Made by a program: the position numbers and the translations under genes. The notes beneath the pieces are model-generated. The model ran no database searches. It worked only from the letters and a program-made list of their open reading frames with translations, and was not told the DNA's origin. Positions 25,630 to 34,097 of a stretch of DNA of 64,000 nucleotides are shown piece by piece (the stretch's first letter is position 1; each line of letters opens with the position of its first letter). The DNA lies in NCBI GenBank assembly GCA_937916845.1, contig CALFSK010000051.1, forward strand, positions 1-64,000, in the 5' to 3' direction. Source of the DNA: an uncultured Lactobacillus sp. GTDB lineage: Bacteria; Bacillota; Bacilli; Lactobacillales; Lactobacillaceae.

Positions 25630-27381
25630 ATGAACACCCCTATTTTAAATAAAATCAATCAACCGGCTGACCTGAAAACATTGTCACTGGCCGAGTTAAC
25701 AAAATTAGCGACTGAAATTCGCCACGTTTTACTCACCAAAGTGAGCCAAACTGGCGGTCACGTTGGCCCTAACCTGGGCGTCGTTGAGTTGACCATTGCT
25801 TTTCACACGATCTTCAATTCGCCAATCGATAAAGTCGTCTGGGACGTTTCACACCAAGCCTATACACATAAGATTTTGACTGGTCGTAAAGAAGCCTGGC
25901 TTGACCCGGACCACTACGACGATGTCAGTGGCTATACGTCACCAGAAGAAAGTCCCCACGATTACTTCAACATCGGGCATACGTCCACTTCGATTGCACT
26001 CGCAACGGGGATGGCCAGTGCTCGCGATTTACAAAACAAATCTGGCAACGTAATGGCCGTCATCGGTGACGGTTCATTGTCCGGTGGCTTGGCCTTAGAA
26101 GGCTTAAACATCGCGGCCACGCTGCATTCCAACCTGATTATTTTAGTCAACGATAACGGGATGGCAATTGCGGAAGATCATGGTGGCTTATACCGTAATC
26201 TAAAGGAACTCCGTGACACCCAGGGCCAAAGTGAAAATAATTTATTCAAAGCCATGGGATTGGACTACCGCTACGTCGATAACGGCAATGACCTTGCTAG
26301 CATGCTGGATGCCTTTAAAGACATCAAAGATATCGACCACCCCATCGTCCTTCACGTTCACACCGAAAAGGGCCACGGTTACGCTCCCGCCATTGAAAAT
26401 AAGGAAGCCTTCCACTGGCACGTTCCGTTTGACCTAAAAACGGGGATCACGTTACACCCCGCAACTGGTGAAAGTTATAACGATACCATCCACAACGTGC
26501 TCGAAGATGAATTAACGACTCACCATACGCCGCTGACGGCCATTACGGCGGCCATCCCTGGTGGTTACGACTTAAAGCGTTTCGGCAAACGCCATCCTAA
26601 CCGTTACTTTGACGTGGGAATTGCTGAACAGGAGTCAATCACCTTTGCAGTGGGCCAAGCCCAACAAGGCTTGCGGCCAATCGTCTTTCATTCTGGCACG
26701 TTCCTTCAACGGGCTTACGATCAATTGTCACACGACCTAGGAATCAACCAGTTACCCGTTACAATCATGGTTTCGGGTGGTCGTATCAGTGCTGGCGATC
26801 CTACCCATCAAGGAATTTTTGATATTGCAATGCTCAGCAACATTCCTAACTTGACCTACTTAGCACCAACTACCAAGGAAGAGTTAGCTGCAATGATGCG
26901 CTGGTCACTCCATCAAACGACCGGTCCCGTGGCAATCCGCGTACCTAGTAACGGGGTGCATTCGGCACCATTAGCACCAGACTTTGATGTTCATCAAATG
27001 CACACCTTACACGCAGGTAAAGACGTGGCCATTATTGGTGTGGGTAGTTTGTTGCCATTGGCTGAACAAGTCCAGCAACAATTACTAGAACACCAGGTTG
27101 ACGCGACGGTCATTGATCCACGCGACATTTCAGAACTTGATACGGCAACCTTAAACCGGTTAAATGAAACCCACAAACTAGTCGTAACGTTAGAAGAAGC
27201 TAGTCTAAGTGGCGGCTTTGGTGAAAAAGTTAGCCGATACTATGGTGATACTGCCATGCACGTGATTAACTTAGGTGCTGCCAAACGATTTAACGACCGT
27301 GAGACGACCGCGGCGCTCTGGCACGAGTTCAAACTCACCCCTGAACAAGTGGTAACCGAAATCACGACCCATTTGAACTAA
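25630..27381 (+). CDS. dxs: 1-deoxy-D-xylulose-5-phosphate synthase
   Basis: TPP-dependent transketolase-like enzyme joining pyruvate and glyceraldehyde 3-phosphate to DXP, a precursor for the MEP pathway, thiamine thiazole and, in some bacteria, pyridoxal. Signatures: GPNLGVVELTIA, DVSHQAYTHKILTGRK, TPP-binding GDGSLSGGLALEGLN and the catalytic FDVGIAEQ. 583 residues, shorter than the usual 620 or so. The ATG at 25630 follows AAAGTGAG. The window encodes a complete mevalonate route, so this gene is unlikely to serve isoprenoid synthesis; thiamine or pyridoxal supply is an inference. Confidence 0.9.
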   Translation: MNTPILNKINQPADLKTLSLAELTKLATEIRHVLLTKVSQTGGHVGPNLGVVELTIAFHTIFNSPIDKVVWDVSHQAYTHKILTGRKEAWLDPDHYDDVSGYTSPEESPHDYFNIGHTSTSIALATGMASARDLQNKSGNVMAVIGDGSLSGGLALEGLNIAATLHSNLIILVNDNGMAIAEDHGGLYRNLKELRDTQGQSENNLFKAMGLDYRYVDNGNDLASMLDAFKDIKDIDHPIVLHVHTEKGHGYAPAIENKEAFHWHVPFDLKTGITLHPATGESYNDTIHNVLEDELTTHHTPLTAITAAIPGGYDLKRFGKRHPNRYFDVGIAEQESITFAVGQAQQGLRPIVFHSGTFLQRAYDQLSHDLGINQLPVTIMVSGGRISAGDPTHQGIFDIAMLSNIPNLTYLAPTTKEELAAMMRWSLHQTTGPVAIRVPSNGVHSAPLAPDFDVHQMHTLHAGKDVAIIGVGSLLPLAEQVQQQLLEHQVDATVIDPRDISELDTATLNRLNETHKLVVTLEEASLSGGFGEKVSRYYGDTAMHVINLGAAKRFNDRETTAALWHEFKLTPEQVVTEITTHLN

Positions 27382-27397
27382 TTTTTGACAATCTTAT

Positions 27398-27492
27398 GAA
27401 CACTCAAAAAGCCATCCAGAAATCAACTGCTATTTCTGGATGGCTTTTCTTATTACTATGGTCGAAACGTGTGACAAAAGGCAATTTGTTCC
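27398..27492 (+). repeat. Dispersed hairpin-plus-tail repeat, copy 2
   Basis: Hairpin AAAAGCCATCCAGAAAT / ATTTCTGGATGGCTTTT (27407-27448), then the tail with ACGTGT and AAAAGGCAATTTGTTCC. Relative to 16186, ATTCAG/CTGAAT has become ATCCAG/CTGGAT on both arms. It terminates dxs. Confidence 0.8.
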
Positions 27493-27599
27493 GATAATTG
27501 GTTTGGACAATGACCGTACAAAAATTTGTAATCGAAATTCGGTTTGAACGGGTGTATGGTCAGTGCGATTATTTTAGTCTTGATGGGAGGTTTTGGGTG

Positions 27600-27866
27600 A
27601 TGAAACGTTTCAATAACTTGTGGGTCACAATTGTGATTGGCTGCTTTGTGAACTTGCTGATTGGGTTAGCGCATTGGTCCGGACTCGTGACCAGTCAAAA
27701 ATTTGCCTACCTCAATTTAGGCGTCAGCGCTGCCATGATTCTCTTAGTCATCATTAGTAGTCTCAAAACGCGTCCCTTGCGACAACTACCCGCTGGCATC
27801 CGAGAACGCCTAATGTCGGCGTACATTGCCGCCATTTTTATCGCACTGCTGACCGAGTGGCACTAG
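27600..27866 (+). CDS. Small three-TM membrane protein, unknown
   Basis: An 88-residue protein with hydrophobic segments at about 7-29, 41-59 and 72-86 and a short basic loop (KTRPLRQLPAGIRER). GGGAGG is 9 nt before the ATG at 27600; the frame stays open upstream to 27498, but without a ribosome binding site. No family is recognised. The start region contains the perfect palindrome TGAAACGTTTCA, which is not a cre match. Confidence 0.55.
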   Translation: MKRFNNLWVTIVIGCFVNLLIGLAHWSGLVTSQKFAYLNLGVSAAMILLVIISSLKTRPLRQLPAGIRERLMSAYIAAIFIALLTEWH

Positions 27867-27968
27867 CACTTGACTGGCCTTCACCACTATCTTTTAAAAA
27901 AAGTTTAGCAATATTGACAATTTCCGACTATCCTAGAGAGGTACCGATGAAAATGGAGGCTTCTCAAG

Positions 27969-28715
27969 ATGGAATTTAACGTAACACGTGATGGCTTAAC
28001 TTTAGCTGGTATTTATGAACCCGCACCCCAACCTAATGGCACGATTGCCATTCTCATGCATGGCTTTATGAGCGACCGGGGTTATACGGACTCGGCCTTA
28101 CTAGTCCAACTCGCGCAACACCTACGCAAGATTGGCGTGGGCACGGTGCGTTTTGACTTTAACGGTCTCGGCCACAGTGACGGCAATTTCACCGACATGA
28201 CCGTACTCAGTGAAATTGCTGACGCCCAGGCCGTCTTAACAGCCGTTCAGACCCGGATCGCACCCAAACAGATCGACTTACTGGGCCATTCACAAGGCGG
28301 TGTTGTCAGCAGCATGTTAGCCGGCTACTATCCCGACTTGATTCACAAATTAGTTCTCATGGCGCCCGCTGCGACCCTCAAAGACGATGCAATTGCCGGG
28401 CACACCCGTGGTCTCACTTACGACCCACATCACATTCCTGCACAACTACCAATGGATAACGGCAAGGTCTTGGGCGGCTTTTACCTTCGCACTGCGCAAT
28501 TGCTCCCCATCTACGAAACCGCACAGAATTACACTGGTCCCGTTTGCTTGATTCACGGAGACGCCGATAACATCGTTTCCAATCAAGCTTCACAACGATA
28601 CGACAACGTCTATCAAAACAGTACCTTCCACCTCATCCCCGGTGCCAGCCACCGTTTAGACGGTGCTGCTCGGAAAACGGTGCTCCAGTTAGCAACTGAC
28701 TTTATTTCAGATTAA
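27969..28715 (+). CDS. Alpha/beta hydrolase, cinnamoyl-esterase-like
   Basis: A 248-residue serine hydrolase. The nucleophile is S108 in GHSQGG, the base H228 in GASHRL, and the acid an Asp in HGDADN (D198 or D200). The oxyanion region is HGFMSD. Segments such as VRFDFNGLGHSDG, SMLAGYYPDLI and PAATLKDDA closely resemble the Lactobacillus johnsonii cinnamoyl esterase LJ0536, which releases hydroxycinnamic acids from plant esters; the residues between about 135 and 185 form its lid. True substrate is inferred. GGAGG lies upstream. It is cytosolic, with no signal peptide. Confidence 0.82.
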   Translation: MEFNVTRDGLTLAGIYEPAPQPNGTIAILMHGFMSDRGYTDSALLVQLAQHLRKIGVGTVRFDFNGLGHSDGNFTDMTVLSEIADAQAVLTAVQTRIAPKQIDLLGHSQGGVVSSMLAGYYPDLIHKLVLMAPAATLKDDAIAGHTRGLTYDPHHIPAQLPMDNGKVLGGFYLRTAQLLPIYETAQNYTGPVCLIHGDADNIVSNQASQRYDNVYQNSTFHLIPGASHRLDGAARKTVLQLATDFISD

Positions 28716-28737
28716 CAAATTTTGATAACATCACAAA

Positions 28738-28776
28738 AACGCCATGCCGCTGATAAGATTGCGACATGGCGCTTTT
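28738..28776 (+). terminator. Terminator after the esterase-like gene
   Basis: Stem CGCCATG(CCGC) / (GCGA)CATGGCG followed by TTTTTT, 22 nt after the stop. Confidence 0.85.
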
Positions 28777-29004
28777 TTATGAGTTAGAATCGTCGTTTAG
28801 ACTATCCGAAATACCCAATTGTATTTTCGAATCACAACTATTTTCTTTCCTCATAACTATACTGCCATTCACTATTCAACATAACTAAGCAAGCATCGGC
28901 CTTAAAAAAAATCATGGTATTAACCTTATTCTACGCATCCGGTGCAAGTCCCATGGCACCCCACGCTTTAACCGAGCAAAACTAGCTATATCAATAATTT
29001 CATC

Positions 29005-29046
29005 AAAAAAGTGGTCAAAATCAACGCTGATTTTGACCACTTTTTA
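29005..29046. terminator. Bidirectional terminator
   Basis: Perfect 18-bp stem AAAAAGTGGTCAAAATCA / TGATTTTGACCACTTTTT with a 4-nt loop, immediately downstream of the minus-strand oxidoreductase. Confidence 0.92.
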
Positions 29047-29056
29047 TTAGTCTCGC

Positions 29057-29629
29057 TTATTTAATTAATGCAAAGCCACCGGTCCAGCCAATCTTTTCTT
29101 TAGCTGCCAAGGTCATTTGCAAGAAGCCTAAACTTTCCATTTCACGTGCCCGTTTCAAGGAACCGGCATCGACAAATGCCACCCCGCTATCAGTCAACGC
29201 ATCCGCTAAAGTTGCCTTGGCATCTTCAGCGTCACTCGCTGCCATGACGGTCGTTTGATTGTCACCAACTTTACGACTTTGTAAAGTTGCGGCGAAGGTC
29301 GTGTTAAACGCCTTAACGACCTTTGCGTCTGGTAATAACTGGGCAATCTGCGCTGCCGCCGAACTGTCCGCTGGAACGACCAATTCATCCCAAGTTTCAA
29401 AGTTCAACGGGTTAGTAATATCCACGACAATTTTACCTGCTAATGCGGCTTGGTTAGCCTTTGCAATGCTAATTGCGGCGGGATAAGGAACTGCTAGTAC
29501 CACAATTTCACCTAAATCCGTCACTGCATCGTGATGTCCCAAATAGGTGACTTGGTTACCACCTTGTTTGAAAACATCCCCAATCGCTTGACCCATATTG
29601 CCTTGACCAAAAATCGTTACTTTTGCCAT
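29057..29629 (-). CDS. F420-type NADP-binding oxidoreductase
   Basis: A 190-residue Rossmann protein with FGQGNMGQAIG (7-17), of the F420-dependent NADP oxidoreductase-like family. Family members in organisms without F420 are usually NADPH-dependent reductases of unknown substrate. Conserved DITNPLNF and VKAFNTTFA segments support the family call. It is a single gene: the ATG follows AGGAGG, and a perfect terminator lies 10 nt after the stop. Confidence 0.82.
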   Translation of the reverse strand: MAKVTIFGQGNMGQAIGDVFKQGGNQVTYLGHHDAVTDLGEIVVLAVPYPAAISIAKANQAALAGKIVVDITNPLNFETWDELVVPADSSAAAQIAQLLPDAKVVKAFNTTFAATLQSRKVGDNQTTVMAASDAEDAKATLADALTDSGVAFVDAGSLKRAREMESLGFLQMTLAAKEKIGWTGGFALIK

Positions 29630-29770
29630 TAAACAGACCTCCTAATGAATTATGTTATTTTCAACATACGGGATTTAATTAAAAAGGTCAACTAATTAGC
29701 TCAACGATAGCTGTATCTATCGACATGTCTGGAATTAGTGCTTTTATATTTTCAAAAAATCAGCTTGGCC

Positions 29771-30397
29771 TTACCGTGGTCGTCGTGATGATTGCACGTA
29801 ACCAGCCGCTTTAGCCGCCGCTTCGTTATCAAAAGGAACGGCATGCCGTGGCCGAAAGCCGCGGTAATTTTGAGCTGGTGTGTAATATAGCTTGGTGCGC
29901 GGATTTCCCCAAATTCGTGGATCACCAGCCGTTGATACCTTATGATCTGGAACCCCGCTAGTATGGGGCTGTGCTTGGCTAGAGTTACCTTGAGATTGAC
30001 CAGGATCCTGGCGTGGTACTGGTGTAACTGAACTAGAAGAGGCCGTCGTTACACTGGTACTTGGATGACTAGCCGAACTACTTTCAGCGGTAGACTGACT
30101 TTCAGATGAGTCACTGGTCGATGAAGAACTAGTCTTCGTCTCATCTTCTGAGGAACTCGTTGCCTTCTCGTCCGCTGAAGAACTGGTTTCCGCTTCATCT
30201 TCTGAAGAGCTCGGCACCTTATCATCCTCGGAAGAACTACTTGCTTCATCTTCCTCTGATTCACTCGTTGACTGTTCGACCCGTAAACTCAGCGTTCCGT
30301 CTTCTGTGGTCGCTGTTTCACCACTACTACACCCCACTAAAACGGTCCCCATCATGACCAACAATAACCCTAAACTAACTGACTTTACTCTTTTCAA
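29771..30397 (-). CDS. Ser-rich lipoprotein with Ada-like C-terminal domain
   Basis: A 208-residue lipoprotein. Signal peptide with lipobox LVGC, lipidated C23. Residues about 40-130 are an acidic Ser/Glu/Asp/Thr-rich linker with repeats like SSSEDE and TSSSSTS. Residues about 155-205 (IWGNPRTKLYYTP.., PFDNEAAAKAAGY) resemble the small Ada-type zinc-binding domain common at the C-terminus of secreted nucleases and lipoproteins, but the usual cysteine after the YxxP segment is replaced (TPAQNY). TTG start after GGGGGAG. The function is unknown; a surface-exposed tether is the simplest reading. Confidence 0.75.
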   Translation of the reverse strand: MKRVKSVSLGLLLVMMGTVLVGCSSGETATTEDGTLSLRVEQSTSESEEDEASSSSEDDKVPSSSEDEAETSSSADEKATSSSEDETKTSSSSTSDSSESQSTAESSSASHPSTSVTTASSSSVTPVPRQDPGQSQGNSSQAQPHTSGVPDHKVSTAGDPRIWGNPRTKLYYTPAQNYRGFRPRHAVPFDNEAAAKAAGYVQSSRRPR

Positions 30398-30788
30398 AAG
30401 AACTCCCCCAATAATGAACTTTCATGATTTTATCACGATGATTATTAGTTACGCATTTACTGCTGATTTCATTTTTATTTTTGAGAAAATTACAATTAAC
30501 TTGGCGCCATATTTAGTTGCGTGATACATCCATCTATTTAACCGACATCCACGCTATCAATACCGATTTTTTCAAGATACACCAGCTATTCAAATTAAAA
30601 ATTATCAGCGCCAAGTATTACTGATACTCTGGAAAATTGTATATAGCAATTGATTTCAATGTTCAATGTATTAAATGATTAATATTTCACATTAGCATTT
30701 GTTGTACACCGGTCATTATCCATAATATAATTTAATTGATTTTAAATCGTTAACTAAACTGACTAACCAGCTAAAGGAGAACGCCCCC
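30398..30788. other. Divergent intergenic region upstream of the LRR-MucBP genes
   Basis: AT-rich and without a gene. It contains the promoter at 30702-30731 for the plus-strand surface protein and presumably the minus-strand lipoprotein promoter near 30440-30520, which is not resolved. Confidence 0.5.
30702..30731 (+). promoter_or_regulatory. Promoter of first LRR-MucBP gene
   Basis: -35 TTGTAC (30702-30707), 18-nt spacer, -10 TATAAT (30726-30731). The same layout with similar spacer is found before the paralogue at 34019. Confidence 0.75.
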
Positions 30789-33700
30789 ATGCTTACTAAA
30801 CGGCATCCCGGCCCCCAGTGGACTGGCCTTGGCCTCGTACTTTTAAGTGCCGGTGCCATTACACTCACTGCTCAATCAGCCCAAGCCACCACTTTTACAG
30901 CCCCACTATCACTAACTAATTCAGTCACGCTACCCCAGCCAATAGCTTCACTACCAGAGCCAGCGACCCTACTTGATCTAACGACGCCAGTAGCAAAAGA
31001 AGACCCAATCACGGGTCAATTTGGCACTAGTAATTGGTCACTACAAGACGGCACCCTGACCATTGGCCCTGGTGACTTTGCAAATAATGCGGTCAACAGT
31101 TCTCCCTGGACTGACTACCGATCCCTAATTACCAAAATTGAAATCACGGGACCAGTGACCCTCAATACGACGGCCAACTCGCTGTTTGCGAATTTTCCTA
31201 AACTGACCCAAATTGATGGTCTTGAAAAAGTTGATGCCAGCAAGACTACTGACATGTCCAACCTTTTTGCGTACAACCCCAACTTAGAAAGTGTCCCTGG
31301 CATCGAGTACTGGGATACGGGTAACGTCAAAAACATTTCCTACCTCTTCATGACGACCGGTTTAACTGGCACGCTCGACCTCAGTCATTGGGACATTAGT
31401 TCATTGACTAGAACCACGCTGGCGTTTGCACGTACTGGAACATCCCAGTTTAAACGGCTCGACCTGTCGGGGTGGAATTTTAAAAGTCCCAAGGCCTCCC
31501 TAGCCCTATTTCTTCAAGAACTAGCGGACATCGACCTTGATACTTCTGACTGGAAAAATACCAGTAACATCTCAGATATGCAATACATGTTCTACTATTC
31601 AAGAGTGTCCAAGGTTGATATTTCTTCGTTTGACATGCGCCACTTGCCCACTTCCACGGATGGCACGCGGAAAATGTTTTCGAACAACGAGAACCTCAAA
31701 GAACTTAAACTTGGCCCATATTCCAAGTTGACTGGAACCAATCTCACCCAGGTTCCGAATGACAATAAATATACGGGCTACTGGCAAAATGTTGGCAGCG
31801 GAACGACGCGCCAACCTAAGGGCGACTTGGTGTTAACGACCAATCAACTGGTCGCACGCTACGATGGGATTCAGACTCCCGCAACGGATACGTTCGTCTG
31901 GCAACGCCACGCTGGGGAACCAGTGACGGTGAACTATGTTGATCAGGCCAATCCTAGCCAAGTCATCCAGCCAACGGACACACTTACGGGTGCAATCGAT
32001 GATCCATTTACGGTCACCCCGCCCACAATTGACGGCTACACTTATCGCAACACGCAAGGCAACGTTTCATTAACTGGAACGTTTAGTACGACTGCTCAGG
32101 ACATCACCTTACTGTACGCTAAACAGGCTCAGGTCACAGTGAACTACCTGGATGAAGCGGGCAACGTGATTGCGCCGGCCCAGAAAAAGACCGGTGACGT
32201 GGGAACCACGTATACGATTGATCAACTTGACATCCCCGGTTATGACTACGTCGCGGGTGATCTTCAAGGAACCTTTACGGAAGCCCCACAAACCGTGAAC
32301 TTAACCTACCGTGCCATCCCAACTGAAGGCAGTATTACAGTTAATTATTTAGACGATGAAGGTCACACGATTGAAAAGCCAACGACCATGACGGGCAAAA
32401 TTGGTAGCGCCTACACCATTACGCCACCGGCAATTAATGGTTACACGTATCAATCAGGACAATTATTCGGAACGTTTACCGCCACTAATCAATCGGTCAC
32501 ACTGATTTACCAAAAAGACGTTGTTCATGGCACCGTGACCGTCCGCTACGTTGATGAGCAAGGTCACGAGCTTGCGGAACCGACAACGCTGACCGGCCCC
32601 GTTGACAGTGAATACACTATTGAAAAAGCAGCCATCCCGGGCTACACCTTTTTGACTGGTGAATTAACTGGTAACTTCACCACAACCGACAAGACGGTCA
32701 CACTGACCTATCGCAAAGACCCACTCGCGCAAGGAACGGTCACCATCAATTATCAAGATGATCAGGGTAAGACACTTGCGCCATCGCAGACGTTATCGGG
32801 AGACGTGGATACCCCGTTTGCCGTTAGCCAGCTAACAATTGACGGCTACACTTACCAACACGCTGACGGTCCGCTAACCGGTGTATTTACTAAAGCACCT
32901 CAGACCGTGACCTTGATTTATCAAGCGACCCCGGAACCTCAAGGCCAAGTTAACGTCAAATATCAGACAAGCGACGGACAAACACTTGCTGACGATACCC
33001 AACTTACCGGAACGGTTGGGTCATCGTACACCATTACACCTCCGACCTTTACAAACTATCACTTTCAACATGCAAGTGACCAGTTAACGGGGACGTTTAG
33101 CGCAACGACGCCGACCATTACCTTGATTTACCAAAAGGATACCGTTGCCAACGGACAAGTCACCGTTAATTATTTAGATATGGACGGGCAACCGATTGCA
33201 CCAAAGACGACTTTAACGGGCACAATCGACACAGCCTACACGACTACTGTTAAGCAAATTGCAGGTTACAAATATATCAAAACGGCGGGCTCCCAAACCG
33301 GGACGTTTACAGCTGAGACGCAAACGGTCAACTATTACTATCAACCAGCAACAACCGAGGTCGATCAGCGTCAACTGACTGGCCAGGACTTTTCGATGGT
33401 GGTGAATGGCCCAACCCCAACGGCTGACGATTTTAAAGCCAGCGCGCAAGACAAAGATGGGCAGCCTTTAGCGGTTGAAGTCGACCTCAGTCAAGCACAA
33501 TTTGATCAAGTCGGAACTTACCCGGTCACGTTACGGACCAGTGATGGTCAAACGTTGATTATTCACTTGCACATACGGGCGGCTCCCGACGGTGGTGACA
33601 ACGGGAACGGCGACAATGGCGACGGCAATTCCACTGAGCCACCAGTTCTGCCAACTGACCCAGCAGGTGAACCGGACTTAGTTAAGCCCGACCAACCAGA

Positions 33701-33908
33701 TATTTCAAAAACTGAAGTTCCGGAAACAACGACCCCACTCCCCACGTCGCCAATCGAAACGGCAACGACGGAGCGGGTTCAGGCAAAGCCAACACAAGAC
33801 GAGGCTCTCCCCGCAACTAGCGAGCAACGATCTCGTTGGGTCGCAGTTACGGGGTTAATCGGATTACTCGGACTAGGGATTGCTTTATTTAAACGTTTTA
33901 AATCATAA
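30789..33908 (+). CDS. LRR-MucBP cell-wall anchored surface protein, paralogue 1
   Basis: A 1039-residue adhesin-like protein. Signal peptide 1-33 (ending AQA). Residues about 75-370 hold BspA-type leucine-rich repeats (LDLSHWDISS and similar). Seven MucBP domains of about 65 residues follow (378-852), each starting near VTVNYLDxxG and ending near TLIYxK. Then come an Ig-like domain (about 855-930), a Gly/Asn/Asp and Pro-rich wall-spanning stretch, the sortase motif LPATSE (from 1007), a membrane helix and the basic tail KRFKS. The motif fits the LPxTxE form known in the L. plantarum group. Host mucin binding is inferred from MucBP. The ATG follows AAAGGAGA. Confidence 0.93.
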   Translation: MLTKRHPGPQWTGLGLVLLSAGAITLTAQSAQATTFTAPLSLTNSVTLPQPIASLPEPATLLDLTTPVAKEDPITGQFGTSNWSLQDGTLTIGPGDFANNAVNSSPWTDYRSLITKIEITGPVTLNTTANSLFANFPKLTQIDGLEKVDASKTTDMSNLFAYNPNLESVPGIEYWDTGNVKNISYLFMTTGLTGTLDLSHWDISSLTRTTLAFARTGTSQFKRLDLSGWNFKSPKASLALFLQELADIDLDTSDWKNTSNISDMQYMFYYSRVSKVDISSFDMRHLPTSTDGTRKMFSNNENLKELKLGPYSKLTGTNLTQVPNDNKYTGYWQNVGSGTTRQPKGDLVLTTNQLVARYDGIQTPATDTFVWQRHAGEPVTVNYVDQANPSQVIQPTDTLTGAIDDPFTVTPPTIDGYTYRNTQGNVSLTGTFSTTAQDITLLYAKQAQVTVNYLDEAGNVIAPAQKKTGDVGTTYTIDQLDIPGYDYVAGDLQGTFTEAPQTVNLTYRAIPTEGSITVNYLDDEGHTIEKPTTMTGKIGSAYTITPPAINGYTYQSGQLFGTFTATNQSVTLIYQKDVVHGTVTVRYVDEQGHELAEPTTLTGPVDSEYTIEKAAIPGYTFLTGELTGNFTTTDKTVTLTYRKDPLAQGTVTINYQDDQGKTLAPSQTLSGDVDTPFAVSQLTIDGYTYQHADGPLTGVFTKAPQTVTLIYQATPEPQGQVNVKYQTSDGQTLADDTQLTGTVGSSYTITPPTFTNYHFQHASDQLTGTFSATTPTITLIYQKDTVANGQVTVNYLDMDGQPIAPKTTLTGTIDTAYTTTVKQIAGYKYIKTAGSQTGTFTAETQTVNYYYQPATTEVDQRQLTGQDFSMVVNGPTPTADDFKASAQDKDGQPLAVEVDLSQAQFDQVGTYPVTLRTSDGQTLIIHLHIRAAPDGGDNGNGDNGDGNSTEPPVLPTDPAGEPDLVKPDQPDISKTEVPETTTPLPTSPIETATTERVQAKPTQDEALPATSEQRSRWVAVTGLIGLLGLGIALFKRFKS
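31922..33345 (+). repeat. Seven MucBP coding repeats
   Basis: Tandem units of about 195 nt each encoding MucBP domains. Sequence is diverged between units, so they are old protein-domain repeats rather than recent DNA duplications. Confidence 0.85.
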
Positions 33909-33931
33909 GTCAGTTACATGACGCTTTATCA

Positions 33932-33972
33932 AAAATTGGGTGTTGATGACAAGCCATCAACGCCCAATTTTA
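33932..33972 (+). terminator. Terminator after paralogue 1
   Basis: Stem AAATTGGGTGTTGATG / CATCAACGCCCAATTT with one G-U pair, followed by TATA, 23 nt after the stop. Confidence 0.88.
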
Positions 33973-34018
33973 TAGAATCAAAACCTTTTTTATGCCCCAT
34001 TTATTACAATTGCGAATA

Positions 34019-34048
34019 ATGTACATCGGTCAACATTCATAATATACT
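34019..34048 (+). promoter_or_regulatory. Promoter of second LRR-MucBP gene
   Basis: -35 ATGTAC (34019-34024), 18-nt spacer, -10 TATACT (34043-34048). The spacer shares CGGTCA and TCATAA-like blocks with that at 30702, so the promoter was duplicated with the gene. Confidence 0.7.
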
Positions 34049-34097
34049 ATGATTTAATTGTTAACCGCATTTACTAAATTAAAAGGGAGTAAAATTT

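Larger units (their letters stand above)
28716..29056. other. Convergent intergenic region
   Basis: No gene is seen. It holds two hairpin terminators (28738-28776 and 29005-29046) and about 230 nt of AT-rich DNA with no recognisable element. Confidence 0.5.

Noticed and set aside
27597..27612. cre site at the start of the small membrane protein
   Set aside because: TGAAACGTTTCA is palindromic but one base too short for cre spacing, and lies inside the coding start.
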